Notes under the pieces: generated by a model | Database searches by the model: none | Told to the model about the DNA's origin: nothing | Seen by the model: the letters and a program-made list of their open reading frames with translations, nothing else | Origin: Vulcanimicrobiota bacterium | Lineage (GTDB): Bacteria > Vulcanimicrobiota > Vulcanimicrobiia > Vulcanimicrobiales > Vulcanimicrobiaceae | DNA length: 61,254 bases | NCBI GenBank assembly: GCA_013036105.1 | Contig: JAAXCX010000013.1 | Span: 1 to 61,254 of the forward strand | Reading direction: 5' to 3' | Program-made: the position numbers and the translations under genes | Shown: piece by piece, positions 24,837-34,016 of the stretch | How the letters are laid out: each line of letters begins with the position of its first letter | How positions within the stretch are numbered: position 1 is the stretch's first letter

Positions 24837-25985
24837 ATGGCGGCACGCGAGCTGGTCAATCTTGTCGTCGATCTCAATAACGCGCCCCTCGATTACACTC
24901 GCGGTCCCTTCGAATGGGCGGTCTTGGGCCGTACTCGTCCCTTCGACACGCGCGCCAAGCGCGCTACCCAGGATGACAACGGTTTTTATGCGTGGATCGA
25001 TCATGAGTTCGGCGGTACGTGGAGTTCCGAAGCGTTCGCCGGCAAGAATATCGTTGCGAAGAGAGGCAGCCGGTTCGCGGGATTCGCGACCTACGATTCG
25101 GAGGGGCTGAAGTTTTCGTGGCTGCGCGGGCTGGGGGCGCAAACCGGCGTCGGGATCTTCGGGCCGTTCGGCGTGTCCGCCGAATTTCGCGGCTCGGAGT
25201 TGGGCCCGGCGTTGTTGCGGGCAGCGCTTGGAGGGTTACGCGGCGCTGGGCATGCGCGCGCCCTGATTCCGGCGGTCGGCAGTGACAAGCTGATCGAGTA
25301 TTACGAGAAGTATGTCGGAGCGAAGGTCGCGGAGCGATTCGATCGTTCGGGTTGGCACGAGAAGCAGTGGCGCACCGTTGTGCTGGCGTCGGGGCAGGGC
25401 ACGAATTTTCAGGCAATCATCGACGGAGCGGCAAGCGGCGCGCTTCCATTAACCATTACGACGCTGATTTCAAATAACCCGAATGCGTTTGCGCTGCAAC
25501 GCGCGAGGGCCGCAGGTATTCCGGCAATTTCCTTGCCGTGGAAACGCGGAGCGCAGCTGCGCCCTGATTACGATGCGCAACTTTCCGAAGAAGTGCGCCG
25601 CGCCGAGCCGGACCTGGTGTTGCTCCTGGGGTGGATGCATCTGCTCGACGATCGCTTCATCGCCGAATTTCCCGAGACGATCAATATCCATCCGGCTTTT
25701 CTTCCGCTGGCGGAGGGGGCGAATGAGGTCGTCTTTCCGGACGGCAGCTCCGCGCCGGCTTTTCGCGGTGCGCGCGCCGTTCGTGACGCACTGGCGTGGG
25801 GCAGCCGCTGGACCGGCGCGACCGCGCATCGCATTACGCTACACACCGATCGTGGTCCCGTGCTCGTGCGAAAACCGCTGGCGATTAGCGCGGGCGAAAC
25901 TGAGGGCGGCGTCTTAGAGCGGCTGCACCCAATCGAGCATCAAGTGATGCGCGAGGCGATTATGCGCTGGGTGTTCGAGCGATAA
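24837..25985 (+). CDS. purN: Fusion: GNAT-like N-terminal domain and phosphoribosylglycinamide formyltransferase
   Basis: The C-terminal part (from about residue 179, RTVVLASGQGTNFQAII) is PurN, which formylates GAR with 10-formyl-THF. It contains NIHPAFLPL with the catalytic Asn and His, and TDRGPVLV with the Asp. The N-terminal 175 residues look like an acetyltransferase fold (GIFGPFGVSAEFRGSELGPALLRAAL resembles the acetyl-CoA loop; ALIPAVGSDKLIEYYEKYVG is typical GNAT C-terminal). Residues about 34-47 are translated from a family-A hairpin repeat read in frame. Total 382 residues against about 200 for standalone PurN. ATG at 24837 directly follows purM. Confidence 0.85.
   Translation: MAARELVNLVVDLNNAPLDYTRGPFEWAVLGRTRPFDTRAKRATQDDNGFYAWIDHEFGGTWSSEAFAGKNIVAKRGSRFAGFATYDSEGLKFSWLRGLGAQTGVGIFGPFGVSAEFRGSELGPALLRAALGGLRGAGHARALIPAVGSDKLIEYYEKYVGAKVAERFDRSGWHEKQWRTVVLASGQGTNFQAIIDGAASGALPLTITTLISNNPNAFALQRARAAGIPAISLPWKRGAQLRPDYDAQLSEEVRRAEPDLVLLLGWMHLLDDRFIAEFPETINIHPAFLPLAEGANEVVFPDGSSAPAFRGARAVRDALAWGSRWTGATAHRITLHTDRGPVLVRKPLAISAGETEGGVLERLHPIEHQVMREAIMRWVFER
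24937..24978. repeat. Family-A hairpin repeat inside the purN fusion reading frame
   Basis: GTCCCTTCGACA, then the stem GCGCG-CCAAG-CGCGC, then TACCCAGGATGACA. The copy keeps the frame open and encodes part of a loop (RPFDTRAKRATQDDN) between predicted structured parts of the GNAT-like domain. Confidence 0.85.
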
Positions 25986-25988
25986 GAA

Positions 25989-26201
25989 TTAGGATTCGAG
26001 GATTTGCAAGCGGCGCTCGAATGCGTCGAAGCGCAAGTCGACGGAATCAAAGCGCTTGTTCATCTTGTGCTCGAACTCAGCGAAGCGGTGGTCCATGTCG
26101 GCGCGCAGCTCAGTGCGTAGGGAATCGAAACCATGGGCGGTCGCTTCGCTCAGGTCGATTATGGCTGCCATCAAGTCCGCAGTCGAATATCTTCGGCTCA
26201 T
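25989..26201 (-). CDS. Small coiled-coil protein
   Basis: A 70-residue hydrophilic protein. After SRRYSTADLMAAIIDL it shows heptad spacing of Leu, Met and Phe (FDSLRTELRADMDHRFAEF and a similar second block), so a parallel coiled coil is likely. It resembles the short DUF-type coiled-coil proteins often found as uncharacterised genes in this kind of genome. It converges with purN, three bases apart. No function is assigned; it could be a regulator subunit or part of a decayed gene. Confidence 0.5.
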   Translation of the reverse strand: MSRRYSTADLMAAIIDLSEATAHGFDSLRTELRADMDHRFAEFEHKMNKRFDSVDLRFDAFERRLQILES

Positions 26202-26289
26202 GGGCGCTACTGTGCCATACGATTGTGACTCGGTTATTTCCCGGTTGTTACTATTGCTCGGTTACCCGCGGGCCTCGACAAGATCGGCC

Positions 26290-26332
26290 GTCCTTCGACG
26301 GGGGCGCCTTATGGCGCCCGCTCAGGATGACA
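26290..26332. repeat. Family-A hairpin repeat
   Basis: GTCCTTCGAC, stem GGGCGCC-TTAT-GGCGCCC, GCTCAGGATGACA. It is followed at 26333-26403 by two AATATATA-containing segments and a partial family-B right end (GCTCACCATGACA). No gene is seen in 26202-26404. Confidence 0.85.
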
Positions 26333-26404
26333 ATATATAACAACGAGCCTGACAATATATAGCACCGAGACCTTCAGAACGCGGCTCACCATGACACGAG
26401 AGTG

Positions 26405-27391
<987 letters not shown>

Positions 27392-27463
27392 ACCGCCTGC
27401 CTTAGGTCGAAACAGCCGGGGCCCTCTAGGTCAGAAATCCACCTTTTGTGGTACTATTCAACC

Positions 27464-27709
27464 ATGGCGATTAACCTGAAAGACCCTGAAACCGAAGCGC
27501 TCGCGCGCGAACTGGCGCGGCAGACCGGCGAGAGCCTTACCGCCGCGGTGGGGCAGGCGGTTCGCGAGCGGCTGGAACGGCTACGCCTACGGCGAAGTCG
27601 CGGCGCCGCGCTCGAGCGGGTACTCATGAGCGCGTGGGAGTTGCCGCGCATTGATTCGCGAACGCCGGAAGAGATCATCGGTTACGACGAGCACGGACTG
27701 CCCCGCTAA
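27464..27709 (+). CDS. vapB: VapB-family antitoxin
   Basis: An 81-residue protein beginning MAINLKDPETEALARELARQTGESLTAA, the pattern of the PSK/VapB (Rv0623-like) ribbon-helix-helix antitoxins. The Arg-rich helix and the C-terminal DSRTPEEIIGYDEHGLPR tail would wrap the toxin. The gene starts 6 bp after TACTAT (27452-27457), suggesting a leaderless mRNA. VapC follows three bases after its stop. Confidence 0.9.
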   Translation: MAINLKDPETEALARELARQTGESLTAAVGQAVRERLERLRLRRSRGAALERVLMSAWELPRIDSRTPEEIIGYDEHGLPR

Positions 27710-27712
27710 CGC

Positions 27713-28102
27713 ATGATTCTCGATACCTCGGCCGTTGTGGCGCTGCTGCTTAACGAGCCCGAAGCTTCCGGATTTCTGAAGCTTGTGCAAAACGCGGATT
27801 CCGTCGCAATTAGTGCGCCCACACTTCTCGAATGCGAAATGGTCCTCGCGAAGGTCTTGGGGGCCGAGGGGCTCGTGCGCGTGGATGAGTTTGTCAGAGT
27901 TCTCGGTGTTGAGATCCTTCCGTTCGGCGAACGGGAATTGGCCGTGGCGCGCACGGCGTTTCGAAGTTACGGAAAAGGGCGGGGGCGCGCCGGCCTAAAT
28001 TTCGGCGACTGTTTCAGTTACGCTGTGGCGATTACGCGCGATGAACCGTTGCTTTTTAAAGGTAAAGATTTTTCGCAAACTGACGTGCGAACGGCTTGGT
28101 AA
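27713..28102 (+). CDS. vapC: VapC PIN-domain toxin ribonuclease
   Basis: A 129-residue PIN domain. Conserved acidic residues are Asp3 in MILDTSAVVAL, Glu in LLECEMVLAK and Asp in LNFGDCFSYA, which coordinate Mg for RNA cleavage. The terminal LLFKGKDFSQTDV is the usual VapC ending. It pairs with the antitoxin just upstream in one operon. Confidence 0.94.
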   Translation: MILDTSAVVALLLNEPEASGFLKLVQNADSVAISAPTLLECEMVLAKVLGAEGLVRVDEFVRVLGVEILPFGERELAVARTAFRSYGKGRGRAGLNFGDCFSYAVAITRDEPLLFKGKDFSQTDVRTAW

Positions 28103-28105
28103 CGA

Positions 28106-28498
28106 TCACTTACAATGTGCCAATCGGTTCAATTTTGCGGCGAGCGCGAATGCGGCGGCGTCTTCATCGCGATTGAATACCCACGTGCGCGCGCCGCTTT
28201 TTTGCGTGGTGAACAAGATGACGTCGCCTCTTGAGACTTGATCGCGGCGCATTTTCAACCCCTTGGCTTGCGTCGTCATCGTATGATTCGTGCCGACCCC
28301 AGTACAGCCCAAATCCTTGAGTTTCACAACCGTGTCGTCGCGCGTCCCGCCGGCCTCTTGCTCTTCGATAAGCAGACCGTTGCCGGTTAAAAGAAATTCG
28401 ACAACAGAGGAACCATGGTGCAGCACTCCCAGCGAGTCTTTGGCCGAGGCCGCCAGCGGCAGAAGCGCCAGCGCGCAAGCTAACGGTATGTAGCGCAT
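28106..28498 (-). CDS. Small secreted protein of unknown function
   Basis: A 130-residue protein with a signal peptide (MRYIPLACALALLPLAASA) and a mature part that begins KDSLGVLHHGSSVVEF. No family is recognised. Repeated short beta-type segments (FLLTGNGLLIEEQEAG, RGDVILFTTQKSG) suggest a small beta domain. ATG at 28498 follows AAAAAGG. It converges with vapC (three bases apart) and is divergent from hicA. Longer frames upstream antisense to hicA are rejected. Confidence 0.7.
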   Translation of the reverse strand: MRYIPLACALALLPLAASAKDSLGVLHHGSSVVEFLLTGNGLLIEEQEAGGTRDDTVVKLKDLGCTGVGTNHTMTTQAKGLKMRRDQVSRGDVILFTTQKSGARTWVFNRDEDAAAFALAAKLNRLAHCK

Positions 28499-28561
28499 GG
28501 GGACCTTTTTGCCAAGGATCGGCAGAATAACCTCCGTTAACATTCCGGATACGCGGAGGCA

Positions 28562-28792
28562 ATGTGCCGCGCCTATGCTCCTGACGTGCCTCCCAAGAAC
28601 CGGCAAATCGAGGTGGCGTTGCGATTGCACGGGTTCGTTTTTAAGGACCAGGTTGGAAGCCATTGCCATTTCGAGCATCCAGTACTAGGAATAAAGGTCA
28701 CGATTGTCGGCGATCCGGGCGACGAAATGCGCAAAGGAACGCTTCACCGCTTGCTGAAAATCGCAGGCATTCCGAAGAGGCCGAATTGGTAA
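28562..28792 (+). CDS. hicA: HicA-like toxin (YcfA family)
   Basis: A 76-residue protein with the HicA double-stranded-RNA-binding-like fold: LRLHGFVFKDQVGSHCHFEHP, containing the catalytic His in the GSH motif, and GTLHRLLKIAGIPK at the end. HicA degrades mRNA when free of HicB. The start could be ATG 28562 or GTG 28586; the conserved part begins after the latter. The antitoxin-like gene begins one base after its stop. Confidence 0.82.
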   Translation: MCRAYAPDVPPKNRQIEVALRLHGFVFKDQVGSHCHFEHPVLGIKVTIVGDPGDEMRKGTLHRLLKIAGIPKRPNW

Positions 28793-28793
28793 C

Positions 28794-29006
28794 ATGAATT
28801 ATCTTGTGATTGTTGAGGGTTCGCCTAAGAAGGGTTTCAGCGCGTACTCGCCCGACATCAACGTATTCGCCACCGGCAAAACCGAACGACAAGTTCGGAT
28901 GCGCATGGCAGTGGGCATCAAGGGCCATATTCGCTGGCTTCGCAGGACGGGCGACCGCGTGCCGCGGCCCAAAACGAAGGCCTACATACAGCCCGTCGAT
29001 CCGTAA
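28794..29006 (+). CDS. hicB: HicB-like antitoxin, short form
   Basis: A 70-residue protein beginning MNYLVIVEGSPKKGFSAYSPDINVFATGKT, the partial RNase H-like fold of HicB antitoxins. Most HicB proteins have a C-terminal DNA-binding domain; this one ends with basic KTKAYIQPVDP and lacks it, so autorepression may need another factor. It is adjacent to hicA, which supports the pairing. Confidence 0.78.
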   Translation: MNYLVIVEGSPKKGFSAYSPDINVFATGKTERQVRMRMAVGIKGHIRWLRRTGDRVPRPKTKAYIQPVDP

Positions 29007-29015
29007 AATTTTACC

Positions 29016-29795
29016 CTAGGCGATAACGGTGGCGTTGCCGGCTAGTGCGCCTGCAAGCGCGCCCGGCTGGGCGGCGCAGATATAGGCGCGCTTCACACCG
29101 GCGCCGACGGCTTCGATTGCCGCCAAAATTTTCGGCTTCATGCCGCTAGCGCAGCTGTCGGATGCGGCGAAGGTTTGCGCCTCCGCGACAGTGAGTTCGC
29201 TGATCGCCGAAGACGGGTCGGCAGGGTCGCGCAGCACGCGCGCGACGTTGGTGAGCGTGATGTAGGCTTCGGCGCGCAATGCGCCGGCGATCGCGCCTGC
29301 GGCGGTATCGGCGTTGACGTTGTACGCGTGAGCTGAATCTTCGGAAATGGCGACGGGCGCGACGACCGGCAAGAAGCCGCCGTCAAGCAGTGCGTGCAGC
29401 GGCGCCGGGTCGATGGCAGTAATTTCGCCGACGAAGCCGAGATCTTCGCCCGATGGCGAGGCTGCGCGGCGCGCGCGGATCAAGCCACCGTCTTCGCCGC
29501 TGATGCCGACAGCCGGGATGCCGCGCTGCAAGCACGCGCGCACTAGGCGCTTGTTAGCGGTCGCGCAGAGCACGGCTTCAACGATATCCAGCGCGTCATT
29601 TTCAGTGACTCGAAGGCCGTCGACGCGCCGGGACCCTACCCCCCGGCGCGCCAGCGCTTCGTCTATCTCCGGTCCGCCGCCGTGCACGAGGATGACGGCA
29701 TGCCCGGCGGCCCGGAGTTCGGCCAGCTCGGTGAGGAGCGATTCGTCCCCAGCCGAGCCCATGGCGTTCCCGCCATATTTCACGAGAATTTTCAA
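29016..29795 (-). CDS. argB: Acetylglutamate kinase
   Basis: ArgB phosphorylates N-acetylglutamate, step two of arginine synthesis. The amino acid kinase fold shows KYGGNAMG (phosphate loop Lys), HGGGPEIDEALARRGV, NVNADTAAGAIAGALRAE and the C-terminal SGMKPKILAAIEA. Length is 259 residues, slightly short of typical. It is transcribed away from argF; the shared 112-bp region holds a family-B repeat remnant and the ARG-box-like sites. Confidence 0.94.
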   Translation of the reverse strand: MKILVKYGGNAMGSAGDESLLTELAELRAAGHAVILVHGGGPEIDEALARRGVGSRRVDGLRVTENDALDIVEAVLCATANKRLVRACLQRGIPAVGISGEDGGLIRARRAASPSGEDLGFVGEITAIDPAPLHALLDGGFLPVVAPVAISEDSAHAYNVNADTAAGAIAGALRAEAYITLTNVARVLRDPADPSSAISELTVAEAQTFAASDSCASGMKPKILAAIEAVGAGVKRAYICAAQPGALAGALAGNATVIA

Positions 29796-29828
29796 AAGTT
29801 GCCCCTCGTCATGCGCCCCTTGGGCGCT

Positions 29829-29861
29829 GCTCGGGGTGGTTCGACAAGCTCACCATGACAC
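29829..29861. repeat. Family-B repeat without central hairpin
   Basis: GCTCGGGGTGGTTCGACAAG followed by CTCACCATGACAC. The variable stem is missing and the left and right ends are directly joined. It lies in the argB-argF divergent region. Confidence 0.8.
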
Positions 29862-29868
29862 TCGGGGG

Positions 29869-29905
29869 CTTGCAATTCTATGCACTATATGCATAAATAT
29901 ACAAC
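29869..29905 (+). promoter_or_regulatory. Probable tandem ARG boxes overlapping the argF promoter
   Basis: The site 29888-29905 matches the enterobacterial ARG-box consensus WNTGNATWWWWATNCANW at 17 of 18 positions. A weaker site at 29869-29886 matches at about 15. Both lie over a TTGCAA (29870-29875) and a TAAATA/ATAAAT -10-like stretch at 29893-29899, and 29908 is the argF ATG. ArgR is encoded just downstream of argF, so arginine-dependent repression of argF (and perhaps argB) is inferred. Confidence 0.6.
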
Positions 29906-29907
29906 AT

Positions 29908-30879
29908 ATGTACGTCCTCGCGCCAGCCCCCACCCTCTACGGGCGGCATTTTCTCACCGTCGATGATTTTTCGGCCGAGGAGTTGGGCGCGCTGTTGCGG
30001 TTGGCCGCCTATCTGAAGGGCCGGCGCACGGCCGAGCAGTCCTCGGTGATGCCCGGCAAAACGCTGGCGATGCTTTTTGAAAAGCCCAGTCTGCGCACGC
30101 GCGTTTCCTTTGAAGTTGCGATGACGCAGCTTGGCGGCCACGTCATTTTCGCCGACGGACAAGAATTTCTGATCGGAACGCGCGAGTCGCCCGAAGATGC
30201 GGCGCGCGCGCTTTCACGTTACGCCGACGCGATCGTCATCCGCACGCACGCGCACGAACCGCTGCAGCGTTTTGCCGACGCGGCGACCGTGCCGGTTATC
30301 AACGGTTTGTCCGCCGCGGCCCATCCGTGCCAGGCGCTTGCGGATCTGCTGACCATACAAGAGCGCTTCGGCTCGCTGCAAGGCTTGACGATCGCGTTTG
30401 TCGGCGATGCGAAAAATAACGTCGCGGCGTCACTCGCGGAAGCGGCGGTGATGGCGGGCGCGACGATACACTTCGGTTCGCCGCCGTCGCATCGGCCGTC
30501 GGAGCATTTTCTGGCTAAACTTAAAGCGATGGGGAAGGCGAATGGCGGAGACGCGCGCGCGTTCTGCAGCGCAGTGCGTGCCGTTCGCGGCGCCGATGTC
30601 ATTTACACCGACGTATGGACTTCGATGGGCGAAGAAGCCGCAACCGAACGCAATCGCGCGGTGCTTTCGCCGTTCCGTGTAACTGACGATCTGTTCGCGC
30701 ATGCAGCGGGACACGCAATCTTCATGCACTGCTTGCCCGCGCACCGTGGTGAAGAGGTGACCGCCGGGGTTATCGACGGGCCACGCAGCGTCGTTTTCGA
30801 CCAAGCCGAGAACCGCATGCACGCGCAGAAAGCTTTACTCGTCGCGTTGATGACGACGCTTAAAGGTTTTCCGGTATGA
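29908..30879 (+). CDS. argF: Ornithine carbamoyltransferase
   Basis: ArgF makes citrulline from ornithine and carbamoyl phosphate. Motifs are EKPSLRTRVSFEVA (carbamoyl-phosphate loop), AHPCQALADLLT, and FMHCLPAHRGEEV with the ornithine-binding Cys. Product length is 323 residues. ATG at 29908 lies about 8 bp after a -10-like box, consistent with a leaderless message; frames further upstream run antisense into argB. ArgR follows after one repeat copy. Confidence 0.96.
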   Translation: MYVLAPAPTLYGRHFLTVDDFSAEELGALLRLAAYLKGRRTAEQSSVMPGKTLAMLFEKPSLRTRVSFEVAMTQLGGHVIFADGQEFLIGTRESPEDAARALSRYADAIVIRTHAHEPLQRFADAATVPVINGLSAAAHPCQALADLLTIQERFGSLQGLTIAFVGDAKNNVAASLAEAAVMAGATIHFGSPPSHRPSEHFLAKLKAMGKANGGDARAFCSAVRAVRGADVIYTDVWTSMGEEAATERNRAVLSPFRVTDDLFAHAAGHAIFMHCLPAHRGEEVTAGVIDGPRSVVFDQAENRMHAQKALLVALMTTLKGFPV

Positions 30880-30881
30880 AC

Positions 30882-30925
30882 ATCCTTCGACTACGCGCAT
30901 CGAAGATGCGCTACTCAGGATGACA
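30882..30925. repeat. Family-A hairpin repeat between argF and argR
   Basis: ATCCTTCGACTA, stem GCGCATC-GAA-GATGCGC, TACTCAGGATGACA. It begins two bases after the argF stop and ends six bases before the argR GTG, so it lies inside the presumed arg transcript. Confidence 0.9.
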
Positions 30926-30931
30926 TAAAAA

Positions 30932-31399
30932 GTGAAAGAGCGGAGGCAGCGGGCGATCTTGACGTTGGTGGCGACGCGGCCCATTCATTCGCAAGAAGAG
31001 TTGGCATCGATGCTCGATTCGCAGGGTTACGAAACGACGCAGGCAACCATTTCGCGCGATATTAAAGAGTTGGGACTTGCGAAGGTTCCGATCAAGAACG
31101 GCAACGGGAACGGCCATCAATTTAAGTACGTGCTGCCAAGTCCGCAACTGTCGTTTGCTAGCCGGCTGCATCGCGCGGTGACCGAACTGGTAACGAGCAT
31201 TCAAAGCAGCGTCAATTTGATCGTGCTGCGGACGCCGCCGGGCAGCGCGATGCTGGTGGCAACGGCGATCGACGAGGCGCAGTGGCCGGAGGTCATCGGC
31301 TCGATTGCCGGCGACGACACAATTATGGTGATCGTACGCGATCCGAAAGAAACGCCCATCATCGTCCAACGCTTCATCGATTTGCGGGAGTCCACGTGA
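30932..31399 (+). CDS. argR: Arginine repressor ArgR
   Basis: A 155-residue ArgR/AhrC: winged helix with SQEELASMLDSQGYETTQATISRDIKELGL, the classic ArgR DNA-recognition helix, then the oligomerisation/arginine-binding domain with TPPGSAMLVATAID and GDDTIMVIV. It senses arginine and binds ARG boxes such as those upstream of argF. Start is GTG at 30932. The stop overlaps argG (GTGA), so it is embedded in the operon it probably controls. Confidence 0.94.
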   Translation: MKERRQRAILTLVATRPIHSQEELASMLDSQGYETTQATISRDIKELGLAKVPIKNGNGNGHQFKYVLPSPQLSFASRLHRAVTELVTSIQSSVNLIVLRTPPGSAMLVATAIDEAQWPEVIGSIAGDDTIMVIVRDPKETPIIVQRFIDLREST

Positions 31400-32622
31400 A
31401 CGACAAGACCATCGTTTTAGCTTATTCGGGCGGACTCGATACGTCGGTGCTGCTCAAGCGTTTCTTACTGGAAGGCTACGACGTCATCGCGTTGACGGCC
31501 GATCTCGGCGAGAGCGACGCAATTGCGGGTGGCGGCGCGGCCGCCGCGCTGCATGCCGTGAAGGCCAAGGCGCTTGCGCTCGGGGCGCGCGATGCGGTGC
31601 TGGTCGATGCGAAGGATCGCTTCATCGAAGACTTCGCACTGAAAGCGCTGCACGCCAACGCTTTATATGAAGGCGTTTATCCGCTGTCGGCCGCGCTCTC
31701 GCGGCCGCTGATCGCGCATCTTCTCGTCGAAACGGCGCATGTTCAGGGTGCCTCGGTGGTCGCACACGGGTGCACGGGTAAGGGCAACGATCAGGTGCGG
31801 ATTGAGTTGGGCGTTCGCGCGCTTGATCCGCAGCTGACGTGTCGTGCGCCACTGCGCGAACAGCCGCTTTCGCGGCCCGACGCAATCGCGTTTGCCAAAG
31901 AGCACGGCGTGCCGATTTCGCACACACAAGAGAAGCCGTATTCTATCGACGCGAATTTGTGGGGCCGCTCGATCGAGGCCGGCGTGCTGGAAGATCCGTG
32001 GAATGCGCCGCCCGAAGATGCATATGCGTGGACCGCTTCGCCGGAGTCACGGCCGGCGGAGGCCGACGAGATCGTCATCGAATTCGAAGACGGTATTCCG
32101 CACTGGGATCGCGTGGATGGTTGGGAGATGGTCGCGCGGCTCAACGTGCTTTCCGGAAAGCACGGCATCGGGCGGATCGATCTGGTCGAAGATCGCGTGA
32201 TCGGCTTGAAGTCGCGCGAAGTTTATGAATGTCCAGCTTCCACGGTATTGATTACGGCGCACAAGGCGCTCGAGCGCGTCGTTTTAACGCGCGACGAACT
32301 GCGCTTCAAAGCGCTCTGCGATCAGCGTTATTCCGAACTGATTTACGACGGATTGTGGATGTCGCCGCTGCGGGATGCGTTCGACGCTTTTAACGCTTCG
32401 TTCGCCGCGCGCATGAGCGGAAAAGTGCGCTTGAGTCTGTATCAAGGGGTCGCAACGGTTACCGGTGTTCAGTCGCCCTACGGAATCTATTCCGAAGCGC
32501 TCGCCACCTACGGAAAAGGCGACGCTTTCGATCACAACGCAGCTGAGGGGTTTGTGAAACTTCATGGCTTACCGCTGGAATTGGTCGCACGAGTTACGGC
32601 GCCTCACCCCGAGTTGGTATGA
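31396..32622 (+). CDS. argG: Argininosuccinate synthase
   Basis: ArgG joins citrulline and aspartate with ATP. The N-terminal PP-loop is VLAYSGGLDTSV, followed by ALTADLGE, and later GCTGKGNDQVRIE (citrulline/aspartate site). Length 408 residues is normal. GTG at 31396 is chosen because the conserved sequence begins there; it overlaps the argR stop. The stop overlaps the argH ATG by four bases. Confidence 0.96.
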   Translation: MNDKTIVLAYSGGLDTSVLLKRFLLEGYDVIALTADLGESDAIAGGGAAAALHAVKAKALALGARDAVLVDAKDRFIEDFALKALHANALYEGVYPLSAALSRPLIAHLLVETAHVQGASVVAHGCTGKGNDQVRIELGVRALDPQLTCRAPLREQPLSRPDAIAFAKEHGVPISHTQEKPYSIDANLWGRSIEAGVLEDPWNAPPEDAYAWTASPESRPAEADEIVIEFEDGIPHWDRVDGWEMVARLNVLSGKHGIGRIDLVEDRVIGLKSREVYECPASTVLITAHKALERVVLTRDELRFKALCDQRYSELIYDGLWMSPLRDAFDAFNASFAARMSGKVRLSLYQGVATVTGVQSPYGIYSEALATYGKGDAFDHNAAEGFVKLHGLPLELVARVTAPHPELV

Positions 32623-34016
32623 GCGCCAACCTCCAATGGGGAGGGCGCTTTCAGGACGCGCCGGATCCGGCGCTGATCGCTTTCGGTTCGTCGCTTGCAG
32701 ACGATCTGGTGCTCTCGCCGTTCGACGTGCGGTGTTCGCGCGCGCACGTGCAGGCGCTGCGCGGTGGCAAGATCCTTTCGCAAGCGCAGGCGGACGAGCT
32801 CTTAACCGCGCTCGACCGCATCGCCGCAGAGATTGAGAGCGGCGAGTTTCCGGCGTTTGCGTGGAATTGCGGCGCCGAAGATATCCATGGCGCGATCGAC
32901 GCGCGCGTGCGCGAACTTACGCCGGCGGGCGCGCATCTGCATACGGGACGCAGCCGGAACGATCAGGTCGCAACGACGCTGCTGCTGTACGCTGCCGATC
33001 GCGCGGAAAAAGGTAAAGCGCTCGTTGCGCGCATTATCGCGCGGCTACTCGACTTTGCCGAGCGCGAACTCAAAGCCGAAACGTTAGTCGCGGGAACCAC
33101 GCACTGGCAGCCGGCGCAGCCGGTGCTGCTGGCCTTTTATCTCGGCGCGATCGCCGAAGCATTCAATCGCGACATGCACCGCTTTTCGGAGACGGCGGCC
33201 AAAGCCAAGGAAGCGTGTCCGCTCGGTTCGGGCGCGCTCGCCGGTTCGACGCTGCCGCTCGATCGCAAAGTCGCTTGCGCTTCGCTGGGATTTCGGGAGC
33301 CGACGCGCAACGCGTTGGATGCGATCGGAAATCGGGACGGAGGACTGGATGTGGCGCACGCATTCGTGCGCGCACTCGTCGATGCCGCACGCATGAGCGA
33401 GGAACTGGTCATCTGGTTCACACCGGCGTTCGGGTACGCGCGGTTGGGTGACACGGCATCCACCGGTTCGAGTCTGATGCCGCAAAAACGCAATCCCGAT
33501 CCGTTCGAACTCGTGCGGGCGACCGCGGCCGATCTGTGCGCGCGTTATGCGGGCGCGATCTCGTCGATCGCGACGCTCGGTTTTTCCTATCACCGCGATT
33601 TGCAAGTCACTAAGGCCATCATCATCGCGATTGTCGAGCGCGGCATAGCGGCGCTCGATGCGTTCGAGAATGCGCTTTCACATGTGACCTTTGAGCGCGA
33701 GCGAATGAATGCGTTGGCAGGCGCGAACTTTACCGTTGCAACTGACGTGGCGGACGCGCTGATCGCAAACGGCGTGGCCGCGCGGGAGGCGCATGCGGCG
33801 GTCGGCGCGGCGGTGACGCGCGCCGAAGAAGAAGGACGCGGGCTGGATTCCACGGACTTAGCTCGGATGGCGGAAGAAGCGCAGCTCTCGGGATTGGACG
33901 CGCCGCTCACCGCGCAAGCGTCGGTGCGGGCGAAGAAGACGTTCGGATCGACGCATCCGGAGGAAGTCTCGCGCGCGCTCGGGACGCTGCGTCGCGAACT
34001 CGAGGCGGCGTCATGA
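32619..34016 (+). CDS. argH: Argininosuccinate lyase
   Basis: ArgH releases arginine and fumarate. Diagnostic segments: WGGRFQD at the N-terminus, DIHGAIDARV, HTGRSRNDQVATTL and the fumarase-superfamily signature GSSLMPQKRNPDPFEL with the catalytic Ser. The usual catalytic His is in GTTHWQPAQP. Length is 465 residues. It overlaps argG upstream and argC downstream by four bases each (ATGA), a tightly coupled operon. Confidence 0.96.
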   Translation: MSANLQWGGRFQDAPDPALIAFGSSLADDLVLSPFDVRCSRAHVQALRGGKILSQAQADELLTALDRIAAEIESGEFPAFAWNCGAEDIHGAIDARVRELTPAGAHLHTGRSRNDQVATTLLLYAADRAEKGKALVARIIARLLDFAERELKAETLVAGTTHWQPAQPVLLAFYLGAIAEAFNRDMHRFSETAAKAKEACPLGSGALAGSTLPLDRKVACASLGFREPTRNALDAIGNRDGGLDVAHAFVRALVDAARMSEELVIWFTPAFGYARLGDTASTGSSLMPQKRNPDPFELVRATAADLCARYAGAISSIATLGFSYHRDLQVTKAIIIAIVERGIAALDAFENALSHVTFERERMNALAGANFTVATDVADALIANGVAAREAHAAVGAAVTRAEEEGRGLDSTDLARMAEEAQLSGLDAPLTAQASVRAKKTFGSTHPEEVSRALGTLRRELEAAS

